NCBI GenBank assembly: GCA_017303805.1 | Contig: JAFLBQ010000002.1 | Span: forward strand, 62,001-126,000 | DNA from: Cytophagales bacterium | GTDB lineage: Bacteria > Bacteroidota > Bacteroidia > Cytophagales > Cyclobacteriaceae | Reading direction: 5' to 3' | Length of the DNA stretch: 64,000 nt | Shown here: positions 52,800 through 62,343 of the stretch, piece after piece | Numbering within the stretch: the stretch's first letter is position 1 | How the letters are laid out: every line of letters starts with the position of its first letter | The notes under the pieces: model-generated | What the model was told of the DNA's origin: nothing | What the model saw: only the letters and a program-made list of their open reading frames with translations | The model's database searches: none | Translations under genes and position numbers: made by a program

Positions 52800-54800
52800 A
52801 TGAGATTGATGGTTGCTGTTTTAGGGGTAGGTATGGTACTGGCTTCATGTAGTGCCGAAAAAAAAGCCCGCAAAGCTTTTACCTTGGGAAAGTATGAAAA
52901 GGTAATAGGCTATTACAAGAATGTAGTTAAAAAGGAACCCAACAACGGAGTAGCCAATTTCTACGTGGCCGAGGCCTACCGCCAATCTAACCGAATTCAA
53001 CAAGCAGAACCCTATTATGCCAAAGCCGGGGGCAAAGGAATCAGTGCCGACTCAGTTAAACTCTATTATGCCAAATCGCTGCAAGCCAACGCCAACTATG
53101 CAGCCGCACGGCAAGTGTTGGAAACATTAACTGCTACAACCAAGAATGAAAAAATAAAAGACCGTGCCACCAAAGAGTTGGCCGGTATTAACTACCTCGA
53201 TAATCTTAACCAGAAGAAAAGCTACTATAAAATAAAAAACCTGGAGGCCATCAATACCCCTTTTACAGAATATGCACCGGTGTACTCCAACAACCAGTTA
53301 TACTTTTCTTCTTCGCGCGCCAATGCCAAAATTTACGAAGCCACCGGTACTCCTTTTACCGATTTGTACGTAGCCGAAACCAACGGAGCCAACGTAAATG
53401 TAAACACCATTACTCCGCTGCCCGACTTCATCAACTCGCCCAATATCAACGAGGGGTGTATTACGTTTACACCCGATGGCCGCACCATGATTTTTGCCAA
53501 AGGCAATAACGGCAAACGCAAGGGCGCGCCCGATGTGGACTTGTACCTGTCGCGGTATAGAAATGGAACGTGGGAAGAACCTACTCCTCTCAATATTAAC
53601 CTACCCGATGCGTGGGAATCTACCCCAGCTATGGCGCCTGATGGCCGCACGCTCTATTTCTCTTCCAATCGAAAAGGTGGTTTTGGTGGTTTGGATTTAT
53701 ACTCGGCACAGATGGATGGCCGGGGCCGCTTTAGCAGGGTGCGCAACCTCGGGCCTGAGATTAATACAGCCGGTGCCGAGTTATTTCCACACGTAGCCGA
53801 AAACGGAAAACTTTACTTTTCCTCGGATGGCCACCCCGGCTATGGGATGCTCGACATTTTTGTAGTGAACCGCGCCAATGGAAAAACAGTGATTGAGAAC
53901 CTGGGCCAACCGGTTAACTCACCAGCCGATGATTTTGGGATCTTTCTCTTTAAACCTGACCGGGGCTTCTTTACTTCCAATCGTGAAGGTGGCAAAGGTG
54001 ATGATGATATTTATACGTTTGTAAACGAAGACCCGAACCTGAAAGTAGTAAACTACTATTTAGCCGGAGTAACGTATATGCTGCGTAAAGACAGCGCCCG
54101 CGAAGTACTTCCTAATACCAAAGTAACCTTGCTCGATCAGGAAGGCGAAGGCATGCAGGAGTTTGTTACCGGCAACGATGGTAAATTTTTATTCCGCGTG
54201 TATGAAAATGAAAACTACACCCTGATTGGCGAAACCGATGGGTTTATAACCAAGCGGCAATCGTACACAACGGCAGGTAAATCGGTACCGCTTGAATCGC
54301 TCAAAGAACTTGTAACCAACATTACGTTAGATACCATTCTGGTGTTAGACCGTAAAGAACGGGGCCGCAGGTTTGTACTCAACAACATTTATTTTGGATA
54401 CGATTCGGCCGACATTCGCAGAGAAGCTGCCCGCGAACTGGACAAACTGGTTACGCTTTTAAACGACAACCCCGATCTTAAAATTGAAATGGGTTCGCAT
54501 ACCGATAGCATTGCCTCCGAAGCCTACAATATTCAGTTATCGCAACGCAGAGCGCAGGCCACTGTAAATTACCTGATACGCAAGGGCATTGATGCTTCGC
54601 GCTTAACCGCAAAGGGGTATGGCGAATCGCAGCCTATTGCACGCAACACCAACCCCGATGGCACCGACAACCCGGCTGGTCGCCAGCGCAACCGCAGAAC
54701 GGAGTTTAAGATTCTTGAAATCGGAACCTACATTCGCAAAGACGACACTGATGAAGATGATCGGTTTTTCCGAAACAATGAACTGAAGAAGAATGAATGA
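52800..54800 (+). CDS. PorE-like OmpA-family lipoprotein
   Basis: Peptidoglycan-anchored outer-membrane lipoprotein of 666 residues. The ATG at 52800 gives a signal peptide with lipobox LASCS; a TTG two codons earlier is possible. Domains in order: TPR-like repeats (residues 20-140, YEKVIGYYKNVVKKEPNNGVANFYVAEAY is visible), a PD40 beta-propeller (150-410), a carboxypeptidase-regulatory-like domain (about 420-510: DSAREVLPNTKVTLLDQEG) and a C-terminal OmpA domain (520-640: FGYDSADIRREAARELDKL, GSHTDSIASEAYNIQLSQRRA). This layout matches PorE of the type IX secretion system, but paralogues of it are common and no PorP/SprF partner is adjacent, so PorE itself is not claimed. Confidence 0.88.
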   Translation: MRLMVAVLGVGMVLASCSAEKKARKAFTLGKYEKVIGYYKNVVKKEPNNGVANFYVAEAYRQSNRIQQAEPYYAKAGGKGISADSVKLYYAKSLQANANYAAARQVLETLTATTKNEKIKDRATKELAGINYLDNLNQKKSYYKIKNLEAINTPFTEYAPVYSNNQLYFSSSRANAKIYEATGTPFTDLYVAETNGANVNVNTITPLPDFINSPNINEGCITFTPDGRTMIFAKGNNGKRKGAPDVDLYLSRYRNGTWEEPTPLNINLPDAWESTPAMAPDGRTLYFSSNRKGGFGGLDLYSAQMDGRGRFSRVRNLGPEINTAGAELFPHVAENGKLYFSSDGHPGYGMLDIFVVNRANGKTVIENLGQPVNSPADDFGIFLFKPDRGFFTSNREGGKGDDDIYTFVNEDPNLKVVNYYLAGVTYMLRKDSAREVLPNTKVTLLDQEGEGMQEFVTGNDGKFLFRVYENENYTLIGETDGFITKRQSYTTAGKSVPLESLKELVTNITLDTILVLDRKERGRRFVLNNIYFGYDSADIRREAARELDKLVTLLNDNPDLKIEMGSHTDSIASEAYNIQLSQRRAQATVNYLIRKGIDASRLTAKGYGESQPIARNTNPDGTDNPAGRQRNRRTEFKILEIGTYIRKDDTDEDDRFFRNNELKKNE

Positions 54801-54964
54801 CCTGACTGCGATTAACTCACAATCCGTCCTTTTTACTATTGAGTAGATTGGTTGGTCTAATATCCTTAAAGCTATTAAACAACGTATGAAATTGCCCGTG
54901 TAACCAATAGGGGCTTTTCATTCAAACCAATTTCAGGTATCTTTTCTTTCTAATTCTCAAACCT

Positions 54965-57319
54965 ATGCACGGTTCTGTATTTAAAATGGTTATCCGGCAC
55001 TTTGCCCGCTACCAGGTATATTCCTTTCTTAATCTGACTGGATTGGTAGTAGGAATTACCACCTCTATGCTGGTGTTGATATGGGTAGTGGATGAATTAC
55101 AATTTGACAGATACCACCCAGCCAATGAGAAGGTTTTTATGGTGCTTCGCGATGTTACTTTGCACGATGGCCAGCAGTTTATTGGCAAAACAACCCCGGG
55201 GCCATTAGCCGATTATATCCGGGCCTCGATACCCGAAGTAGAGCTTGTGTGCCAAACCGGCTTTCGCGAAAGATTAACTGTAAGCACGAAAGATATCAAC
55301 CTATATGCTGATGTTGATTTCGTTGAACCTGAATTTTTTAGTTTAGTGAATTTCCCCATTGTTCATGGCCATCCAAAAAACCCGATGCCCAATAATCAAT
55401 CGGTTGTTCTGTCAGAAAAAATGGCCGCTCAACTTTTTGGTACGAAGTCCGAGGCGCTGGGAAAAGAAATTATCATTTTTGGTTCGTACCATTTTACGGT
55501 AAGTGCGGTGTACCATGATCCAGGCAACTCTTCTTTGTCACAAGATATCTTTCTGCCTTTTTACTACCATCGCCTCCGGGAAGGTTCTACGTGGGACGAC
55601 AGCAACGAATACATTCTGGTTAAACTTTTTGATAAACAAAGCCATACCGAAGTTGCCCAACAATTAACCACCAAGTTACACGAAGTGTGGCAATCAAAAG
55701 GTACAATCGTTTTTCTCTTTCCCTTAACAGATTTTCATTTGTACTGGAATGCTGTAGTGAACCAACATGGGTCTGAAATTAATTATGTGGTGGGCTTTGC
55801 AGCCATTGGGTTATTTATTTTGCTAATGGCATGCGTAAATTTTATTAACCTAACCACGGCACGGGCCGCTATTCGGGCACGCGAAATTGGTGTGCGTAAA
55901 ATAGCCGGAGCCTCACGCGCCAACCTGATCGGGCAGTTTTTAACAGAAAGTTTTCTGAACACGTTTATTGCCACCGGGTGTGCCCTGGTATTAGTTTATC
56001 TCTGCATGCCACTTTTCAATTCTGTTAGTGGAAAAGAATTAATGTTTTCTTCGCTGCCGGTATCGGTTTGGGTAGGGCTATTTGTAATGGCACTGATTAC
56101 CGGTTTGCTGGCGGGTGGCTATCCTGCATTTTTGCTTTCGGCCCTTAAACCTGCTACGGTGTTAAAAGGAAATTTATTTGCAGGCCTTACCGGGGCGGGT
56201 TTGCGTAAAGGTCTTATTGTATTTCAATTTGGGCTTTCGGTAATCCTCGTATTCAGTGCCATCATTGTTCATCAGCAAATTCGCTTTTTGCAAAACAAGA
56301 GCCTTGGTTTCGATAAGGAAAATGTATTGTACATAGAACCGGGTCAAATGGCTTTGCCTTATCCGGTTTTCAAAACCGAATTGCTGCGAAGTCCTCATGT
56401 AACGTCTGTAACGCAGGCCGCGGCCAGTCCCATGGAAATAAATGGCGTAGGTGATATCTCCTGGAAGCTCAACGGAGCTCGTCAAACAATGAACATCAAC
56501 AACAATCCGGTAGATTATGATTACTTCGCCACCTTGGGGATTAAGATTGTTCAAGGCAGAGATTTCTCTCCGCTCCACGCGTCAGATTCCAACGCAATAA
56601 TAATTACAGAGAGCGCTGCGGCTTTAATGGGATTTGACAATCCGATTGGCCAAATGGTTTACTATAATTTTGATTACCCTTCTGAAATTATAGGTGTAGT
56701 AAACGATTTTCATAACGCTGATATTCATCAGGCAGGAGCTCCGGTTGCTTTTTATCTTACACAAAATGACTACAATTTGGGGCGTTGGAAAAGAATTTTT
56801 ATACGCTACAAGCCTGGAGCACAAAAAGAAATTGCTACCCGGGTTGAAAATCTCGTCAAGAAACTATCGGGGCAGTCCACTGAAATAAGATTTGAAGATG
56901 CTGATTTTGATCATCAATTTAGAGCAGACGAGCGTGTCGGAATTCTTGTCTTTGTATTTACCTGTATTGCAGTACTTATTGCTTGCCTGGGTCTTTTTGG
57001 GTTAACGCTTTTCAATACACAAAGACGCACCAAAGAAATTGGGGTTCGAAAAGTGCTCGGGGCTTCGGTACCCGATGTGGTTCTACTATTATGTAGTGAA
57101 TTTTTTAAACTAATTGTTGTTGCCTTGGTTCTTGCGTTACCTATAAGTTATTACCTGATGGATAGCTTTCTGAATGCCTACCTGTTTCGAATTACTATTT
57201 CTTTACTTCCATTTGCAGTAACGGTTGTTATTTTACTCTTTCTTGCGGCAGCAACGGTTTCTATACAATCCGTACAGGCGGCACAAAGAAATCCGGCTGA
57301 TGCCCTTAAAACCGACTAA
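54965..57319 (+). CDS. FtsX/MacB-type ABC transporter permease, 784 residues
   Basis: Second large permease with the same double layout as the gene at 11443: a helix near residue 20 (VYSFLNLTGLVVGITTSMLVL), a soluble MacB-like domain (residues 50-270), helices ending in RAREIGVRKIAGASRANLIG, a second soluble domain, then FTCIAVLIACLGLFGLTLF and RRTKEIGVRKVLGASVPDVVLL, the FtsX end. An ATPase gene is not adjacent. The substrate is unknown. It sits 164 bases after the PorE-like gene, without an obvious terminator between. Confidence 0.9.
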   Translation: MHGSVFKMVIRHFARYQVYSFLNLTGLVVGITTSMLVLIWVVDELQFDRYHPANEKVFMVLRDVTLHDGQQFIGKTTPGPLADYIRASIPEVELVCQTGFRERLTVSTKDINLYADVDFVEPEFFSLVNFPIVHGHPKNPMPNNQSVVLSEKMAAQLFGTKSEALGKEIIIFGSYHFTVSAVYHDPGNSSLSQDIFLPFYYHRLREGSTWDDSNEYILVKLFDKQSHTEVAQQLTTKLHEVWQSKGTIVFLFPLTDFHLYWNAVVNQHGSEINYVVGFAAIGLFILLMACVNFINLTTARAAIRAREIGVRKIAGASRANLIGQFLTESFLNTFIATGCALVLVYLCMPLFNSVSGKELMFSSLPVSVWVGLFVMALITGLLAGGYPAFLLSALKPATVLKGNLFAGLTGAGLRKGLIVFQFGLSVILVFSAIIVHQQIRFLQNKSLGFDKENVLYIEPGQMALPYPVFKTELLRSPHVTSVTQAAASPMEINGVGDISWKLNGARQTMNINNNPVDYDYFATLGIKIVQGRDFSPLHASDSNAIIITESAAALMGFDNPIGQMVYYNFDYPSEIIGVVNDFHNADIHQAGAPVAFYLTQNDYNLGRWKRIFIRYKPGAQKEIATRVENLVKKLSGQSTEIRFEDADFDHQFRADERVGILVFVFTCIAVLIACLGLFGLTLFNTQRRTKEIGVRKVLGASVPDVVLLLCSEFFKLIVVALVLALPISYYLMDSFLNAYLFRITISLLPFAVTVVILLFLAAATVSIQSVQAAQRNPADALKTD

Positions 57320-57351
57320 CCCGTGAACGAACTCATTTATCTTGCACAACC

Positions 57352-58446
57352 ATGTCAACCAAAAGCATACAAACAGAAATAGACGCTTCTTACCTCTACC
57401 AGAAGTTAGCCGAGCATGAAGCCGATGCAGGCATTGCGCATGTGTACCGGCAAATGAGTGAGATTGAAAAAGGCCATGCCGAAATTTTTTGCAAGAAAGA
57501 AAACGTGAGCCTGGAGTCCGTTCTCAAGCCTTCGTGGCGGGCGCGCACACTTAATACCATCGGCAAAATTTTTGGATACGATTACGTGTTGGGTTCATTA
57601 CTTAATACTGAGCGCAGTATTTCGAATGGTGTAATTGCTACGAAAGCCAAACTGAACATGGGCCTTACCGGAGCCGAAACCAACCACGTAAAAGTGCTGC
57701 GGGCCATTCTGGAAAAACAAACCGAAAGTGCCGGAGAAAATATTTCAAAATTTGAAAAGCGCCACCGGTCGGTGGGCGGTAATGCCATTCGCGCTGCCGT
57801 GTTGGGTGGCAACGATGGGTTGGTATCCAACTTTAGTTTAGTAATGGGTGTAGCCGGGGCAACTTCGGGCGAGCAAGGTGTACTGCTTACCGGATTAGCC
57901 GGTATGTTAGCCGGAGCATTATCCATGTCGTTGGGCGAATGGATTTCTGTGAAAAGTTCGCAAGAGCTTTACGAAAACCAGATGGAAGTAGAAATGGAAG
58001 AACTGGAGAGCAATCCGGAAGGCGAACAACGCGAGCTGGCTCTTATTTATATGGCCAAAGGCATACCCGAAGCGCAGGCCAAAGCCATGGCTGCAGACAT
58101 CATGCAAGACAAAATACAAGCCCACGAAGTATTGGTGCGCGAAGAACTGGGAATTAATCAGGAAGAGATGAAGGGATCTGCCGCAGAGGCAGCCATCTAT
58201 TCTTTTATTTTGTTTTCGATTGGTGCCATTATACCCGTAATACCTTTTATGTTTAGTGCCGGCCTTGCAGCCATTGTATGGAGTGCCGCACTAAGTGCCG
58301 TAGGGTTATTTTTGATTGGCGCAGCGATTACACTATTCACCGGAAAAAGTGTTTGGTACTCGGGCATGCGGCAAGTGTTATTTGGGCTGGCCGCGGCAGC
58401 CGTTACGTTTGGTATCGGCCATCTGATTGGAGCCGAACTTAGCTAA
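57352..58446 (+). CDS. Ferritin-like domain fused to VIT1/CCC1 iron transporter (MbfA-like)
   Basis: Iron exporter of 364 residues. The N-terminal 130 residues are a rubrerythrin-like four-helix domain: TEIDASYLYQKLAEHEADAG and MSEIEKGHAEIFCKK give two Exx(H) metal-ligand helices. Then a VIT1 domain starts with RAAVLGGNDGLVSNFSLVMGVAGA, followed by TGLAGMLAGALSMSLGEWISVKSS, SFILFSIGAIIPVIPFMFSAG, and two further helices. MbfA proteins of this architecture remove ferrous iron from the cytoplasm and confer peroxide tolerance in rhizobia; that function is inferred here. It starts 32 bases after the permease stop. Confidence 0.9.
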   Translation: MSTKSIQTEIDASYLYQKLAEHEADAGIAHVYRQMSEIEKGHAEIFCKKENVSLESVLKPSWRARTLNTIGKIFGYDYVLGSLLNTERSISNGVIATKAKLNMGLTGAETNHVKVLRAILEKQTESAGENISKFEKRHRSVGGNAIRAAVLGGNDGLVSNFSLVMGVAGATSGEQGVLLTGLAGMLAGALSMSLGEWISVKSSQELYENQMEVEMEELESNPEGEQRELALIYMAKGIPEAQAKAMAADIMQDKIQAHEVLVREELGINQEEMKGSAAEAAIYSFILFSIGAIIPVIPFMFSAGLAAIVWSAALSAVGLFLIGAAITLFTGKSVWYSGMRQVLFGLAAAAVTFGIGHLIGAELS

Positions 58447-58489
58447 GGCGATCTTAACCTACATTAAGAAAACACCCACAAAGGCAATT

Positions 58490-58497
58490 TATATTTG
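58490..58497 (+). promoter_or_regulatory. -7 element ahead of the dioxygenase gene
   Basis: TATATTTG is an exact TAnnTTTG match, 40 bases before the ATG at 58538. No clear TTG element upstream. Confidence 0.4.
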
Positions 58498-58537
58498 CTT
58501 GCGCGAACGCTGCCACCTGCGGGTGCGTTTTTATTGC

Positions 58538-59428
58538 ATGAACAGAAAGGGTTTTCTTAGTCTGCTGGCACTTGCCCCCTTAACCGGAACTTCTATGAAA
58601 TTAAAAGAATTAAGCGCGCTTACCGCAAGAGTTACTGCCAGCGAAAAAATGCCCGTGCTGTTTCTGGGGCATGGAAGCCCCATGAATGCGATTGAAGAGA
58701 ATGAGTTTGTTGCCGGCTTTCGAAAAACCGGCAAAGAATTACCCCGGCCAAACGCTATACTGGTTGTATCAGCACATTGGGAAACGCGCGGCACGTTCGT
58801 AACGGCCATGCAAAATCCAAAAACCATCCACGACTTTGGTGGCTTTCCGAAAGCACTCTTTGAAGTACAGTATCCTGCACCGGGCAGCCCCGAGTTGGCA
58901 CAGGAAACCAAGAACACAATAAAGAAAACAGAAGTAGGATTGGATCATTCGTGGGGATTAGACCATGGTGCGTGGAGTGTGGTGAAACATTTATATCCGA
59001 ATGCAGATATACCGGTCATTCAAATGAGCATCGATCATTATCAAACTCCGAAATATCATTACGAATTAGCTAAAGAGCTTGCCGCACTTCGCGAAAAGGG
59101 CGTTCTTATTATTGGCAGTGGCAACATGGTGCACAACCTGCGCATGGTGGCCTGGGACAAACTCAACACGCCAGACTTTGCCTTTGATTGGGCGCTGGAA
59201 GCAAGCGATAAAATGAAGCAAGCAATTTTGAATGGCGACCATAATCAATTGATTAATTTCTCTGCACAAGGCAGCGCCTTTCAACTCGCTATTCCCACTC
59301 CCGAGCATTTTTTGCCCTTGCTCTATGCGCTTGCGCTGAAGGCGGAGAACGAACCGGTAAGTTTGTTTAACGACAAAGCGCTGGGCGGCTCCCTTACCAT
59401 GACCTCTGTTAAAATTGGAGGTGCATGA
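58538..59428 (+). CDS. ygiD: Extradiol ring-cleavage dioxygenase, YgiD/DODA type
   Basis: Class III extradiol dioxygenase of 296 residues, the group of 4,5-DOPA dioxygenase. I start at the ATG at 58538 because it gives an N-terminal hydrophobic leader (RKGFLSLLALAPLTG) and fits the family; the ORF is open further upstream but overlaps the VIT gene. Metal and active-site motifs: MPVLFLGHGSPMNAIEENEF (His), AHWETRGTFVTAM (His, Trp), GLDHGAWSVVKHLYPNADIPV (His), and GVLIIGSGNMVHNLRMV. The leader might be a signal, unusual for this usually cytoplasmic enzyme. Substrate not established. Confidence 0.9.
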   Translation: MNRKGFLSLLALAPLTGTSMKLKELSALTARVTASEKMPVLFLGHGSPMNAIEENEFVAGFRKTGKELPRPNAILVVSAHWETRGTFVTAMQNPKTIHDFGGFPKALFEVQYPAPGSPELAQETKNTIKKTEVGLDHSWGLDHGAWSVVKHLYPNADIPVIQMSIDHYQTPKYHYELAKELAALREKGVLIIGSGNMVHNLRMVAWDKLNTPDFAFDWALEASDKMKQAILNGDHNQLINFSAQGSAFQLAIPTPEHFLPLLYALALKAENEPVSLFNDKALGGSLTMTSVKIGGA

Positions 59429-59510
59429 TTCGCTTCTGAAATTTATCCTGCAAAAACCGTGAAGCGGCAACAGGCAAAAACACAACCGATTAAAAATTGA
59501 TATACCACGT

Positions 59511-60557
59511 ATGGAATTAGGACTTTACACCTTTGCAGATGTTGCCCCCGACCACGTTGCCGGGCGGGCATTGAATACGAATCAACGGTTCAAAAATTTA
59601 CTGGAAGAAATTCAGTTGGCCGACCAACTCGGGCTGGATGTGTTTGCCCTGGGCGAACATCATCGCGAAGAGTATGCTATCTCAGCACCAGCAGTAGCTT
59701 TAGGTGCTGCCGCTGCGATCACTAAAAACATTAAACTCTCCAGTGCAGTTACTGTGTTAAGTTCTGATGATCCCGTACGCGTGTATCAAAGTTTTGCCAC
59801 GGTAGATCAGCTTTCAAATGGCCGCGCTGAAATTATGGTTGGTCGTGGATCGTTCATCGAATCATATCCGTTATTTGGTTACAACCTGAAAGATTACGAT
59901 GCGTTGTTTGCCGAAAAGCTTGAGTTGCTCTTAAAGATTAACCAACATGAAGTTGTGAGCTGGCGTGGCAACCACAGAGCATCATTCGAATCGTTGGGTG
60001 TATATCCGCGACCCTTGCAGGAACAGTTGCCTATTTGGTTAGCGGTAGGCGGCACTCCAGAATCGGCTTTACGTGCGGGCACGTTAGGGTTGCCAATGGC
60101 ATTGGCTATCATCGGTGGCATTCCTTCTCAGTTTGTGCCTTTTACTCAGTTGTACAAAGACACGGCCCTTCATAATGGGTTTACACCCCAACTCGGCATC
60201 AACTCGCATGTATATATAGCCGATGATTCGCAGCAAGCGGGTGATGAATTTTATCCGGCCTACTCGGCTATGATGAATAAGATTGGGCGCGACCGTGGCT
60301 GGCAACCGATGGCCCGGGCACATTTTGAAGCTTCCCGATCGGCCAAAGGTGCATTGCTGGTAGGAAGTGTGCAGCAGGTTGTAGATAAAATTCTACACGA
60401 ACATGAACTGTTTGGTAACACCCGCTTTATGGCACAAATGAGTATGGGCACAATGGATCATAAAAAAATTCTGCGGTCTATCGAATTATTTGGTACAGCG
60501 GTGGCGCCACAGGTAAGAAAGGCCCTGAGAGTCTCAGATAAATATGTATCCTCATAA
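59511..60557 (+). CDS. Luciferase-like (LLM class) flavin-dependent oxidoreductase
   Basis: Bacterial-luciferase-like monooxygenase family member of 348 residues. Motifs in order: [17 protein letters not shown] at the start, [19 protein letters not shown] (N-terminal substrate pocket), [40 protein letters not shown] and [20 protein letters not shown] near the C-terminal barrel. FMN or F420 use cannot be told; a free flavin reductase partner is not adjacent. Function is general oxidation, substrate unknown. Confidence 0.9.
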   Translation: MELGLYTFADVAPDHVAGRALNTNQRFKNLLEEIQLADQLGLDVFALGEHHREEYAISAPAVALGAAAAITKNIKLSSAVTVLSSDDPVRVYQSFATVDQLSNGRAEIMVGRGSFIESYPLFGYNLKDYDALFAEKLELLLKINQHEVVSWRGNHRASFESLGVYPRPLQEQLPIWLAVGGTPESALRAGTLGLPMALAIIGGIPSQFVPFTQLYKDTALHNGFTPQLGINSHVYIADDSQQAGDEFYPAYSAMMNKIGRDRGWQPMARAHFEASRSAKGALLVGSVQQVVDKILHEHELFGNTRFMAQMSMGTMDHKKILRSIELFGTAVAPQVRKALRVSDKYVSS

Positions 60558-60780
60558 AAAATTTCCTGCCTTTAACTAAACAAAGTTAGTTTAGAAATAA
60601 GGAACTTTAAGAATTATTCTTTGTTGGAAACCCTTACATTCTATTTGCGGAAGTGAGTTTCTGAAATCTTGGTTTTTGTTTTTTACTCCCTTTTTGCCCT
60701 ATTCAAATAAATGATAACCGAACGGTAATATTAAATGTGTATCTTCAGGAAGCAATTTCCCATCTTAAAGAACAATCGGT

Positions 60781-61197
60781 ATGAAAAAGAATCTTTTAAC
60801 TGTTCTGTTTCTGTTGCTTTCCGTTGGCATTACCCTGGCACAAACACGCGAAAAAGCACAAACTCAGGATGCTGAAACAAAAGAAGCGATCAATGCCCTT
60901 AAAACAGTGGATGCCGAACTGAATGTAGTGTTCAGTAAAATACTTACTCAGTATAAGTCCGACACCGAATTCATTAAAAACGTAAAAGAAGCGCAAGAGC
61001 TTTGGCTTAAATTCAGAGCTGCTGAGGTTAAAGCAAAATTTCCAGATCGCACACCGGGTACATATGCAAGCGGCCATACAATTTGTGTTAACGATTACCT
61101 TACGGAATTAACCGTTTCACGAATCGTTACCCTTAAAATCTGGCTTAACGGAACTTATGAAGGCGATATTTGTTCGGGCTCGGTAAAAATTAATTAG
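60781..61197 (+). CDS. LprI/DUF1311-family exported protein
   Basis: Exported protein of 138 residues. The signal peptide MKKNLLTVLFLLLSVGITLAQ is clear. The mature part has the DUF1311 (LprI lysozyme-inhibitor-like) pattern: INALKTVDAELNVVFSKIL, then VKEAQELWLKFRAAEVKAKF, and Cys residues at HTICVNDYLTELTVSRI and GDICSGSV that may form a disulfide. LprI inhibits lysozyme in Mycobacterium; whether this protein does is unknown. The 223 bases upstream hold a weak -7-like TATCTTCA near 60740 and no other gene. Confidence 0.8.
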   Translation: MKKNLLTVLFLLLSVGITLAQTREKAQTQDAETKEAINALKTVDAELNVVFSKILTQYKSDTEFIKNVKEAQELWLKFRAAEVKAKFPDRTPGTYASGHTICVNDYLTELTVSRIVTLKIWLNGTYEGDICSGSVKIN

Positions 61198-61254
61198 CAC
61201 TCAATAATCCGATACCGTACTTCTCCGTTAATCTCTAAACTTTAATTTTACAGT

Positions 61255-61797
61255 ATGAAAAAATTACTTCTCTTTTTTGTTGTGTTGGCTTCCTTTAATC
61301 AGATACAGGCACAGGTTATCGGAAAAGTATTTCCGGATATGGAAGCTGAAACCGTAGAAGACGTAAAAGTACAACTCCCCTCCGACACGAAAGGAAAATT
61401 CACATTGCTGGGCTTGGCCTACTCTAAAAAATCGGAAGATGAACTGAACACCTGGTTTAGTCCGGTGTACAATAAGTTCGTAAAGAAAGCTACGGGCATG
61501 ATGGCCGGCATGGGTTACGATGTAAATGTTTATTTCGTACCGATGTTTACCGGAATAAATGCGGCCGCTACGGGCACCGCCAAAAAGAAAGCCATCAAAA
61601 ATGTTGACCCGGCCCTGCTTCCGCACATCCTCTTCTACAAAGGTGAGCTGAGAACGTACAAAGAGGCCCTCGACTTTGAAAAGAAAGATATTCCTTACTT
61701 TTTCGTGCTCAATGCCGAGGGAAAGATTGTGTACGCAACTTCCGGAAAATTTACACAGGCGAAGTTGGACGAAATTGAGGATTCGATTGAAGATTAA
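61255..61797 (+). CDS. Exported thioredoxin-fold-like protein
   Basis: Exported protein of 180 residues with signal peptide MKKLLLFFVVLASFNQIQAQ. The remainder looks like a thioredoxin/redoxin-type fold, with the order FTLLGLAYSKKSEDELNTWF, DVNVYFVPMFTG and IPYFFVLNAEGKIVYATSG, but it has no Cys pair, so a redox role is unlikely. It resembles ATP10-like or redoxin-like proteins of Bacteroidota. It lies 57 bases after the LprI-like gene and is followed 53 bases later by a small membrane-protein gene. Function unknown. Confidence 0.72.
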   Translation: MKKLLLFFVVLASFNQIQAQVIGKVFPDMEAETVEDVKVQLPSDTKGKFTLLGLAYSKKSEDELNTWFSPVYNKFVKKATGMMAGMGYDVNVYFVPMFTGINAAATGTAKKKAIKNVDPALLPHILFYKGELRTYKEALDFEKKDIPYFFVLNAEGKIVYATSGKFTQAKLDEIEDSIED

Positions 61798-61850
61798 ACA
61801 ACTTTTGCTTCTGTTACCGTAACTTTTTACCTTCCGTAAAAAGTTACCCC

Positions 61851-62339
61851 ATGAGTGCCCCACAACCCCAAGCCAATTTTGGAGAACTGCTTTCCAAAAT
61901 CATTCTCCCCAAAGTACACCTCATAGCCCTGCTGGTGGCCGTTACCGGCATCATCTTTCATTACCAGCAACTGGCTGGCGCAGCCGATATTTTAATGATC
62001 GGTTTATCAACGCTTGCTGGCGTATATTTTCTTTCCGCATTCACTGTCAACAATCAACCCGACAACAAGCACTCACCACGTGCCTTGCTGGTTTTAAAGC
62101 TGATTTTCATGGCTGCTTCGGTTGCGGTGATTGGAATCCTTTTCACCTTGTTAAACCTGGAAGGCAACCAGCAAATGTTGCTTATAGGTACCGGTGTGTT
62201 GGGTATTGCTTCTATTGCCGGTGCAACTCTCATTGTTACTAACAACTCCAACCTGGCCATTCTGAAGCGCCCATTGATGGTTGGCATTCCCCTCTTTCTG
62301 GTGGCATTGTATTTCATGTATAAGCTCTCGATAATCTAA
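61851..62339 (+). CDS. Small integral membrane protein, unknown function
   Basis: Protein of 162 residues with about five membrane helices (VHLIALLVAVTGIIFHY, ADILMIGLSTLAGVYFLSAF, LIFMAASVAVIGILFTLL, LLIGTGVLGIASIAGATLIV and LMVGIPLFLVALYFMYK). A conserved Bacteroidota hypothetical of this length is likely; I cannot name it. It ends four bases before the GTG start of the PrsW-type protease, so the two are probably expressed together. Confidence 0.75.
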   Translation: MSAPQPQANFGELLSKIILPKVHLIALLVAVTGIIFHYQQLAGAADILMIGLSTLAGVYFLSAFTVNNQPDNKHSPRALLVLKLIFMAASVAVIGILFTLLNLEGNQQMLLIGTGVLGIASIAGATLIVTNNSNLAILKRPLMVGIPLFLVALYFMYKLSII

Positions 62340-62343
62340 GGTT

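Noticed and set aside
61264-61863. 199-codon minus-strand frame opposite the exported protein at 61255
   Set aside because: It is a full-length antisense shadow of a gene with a clear signal peptide and has no domain features.
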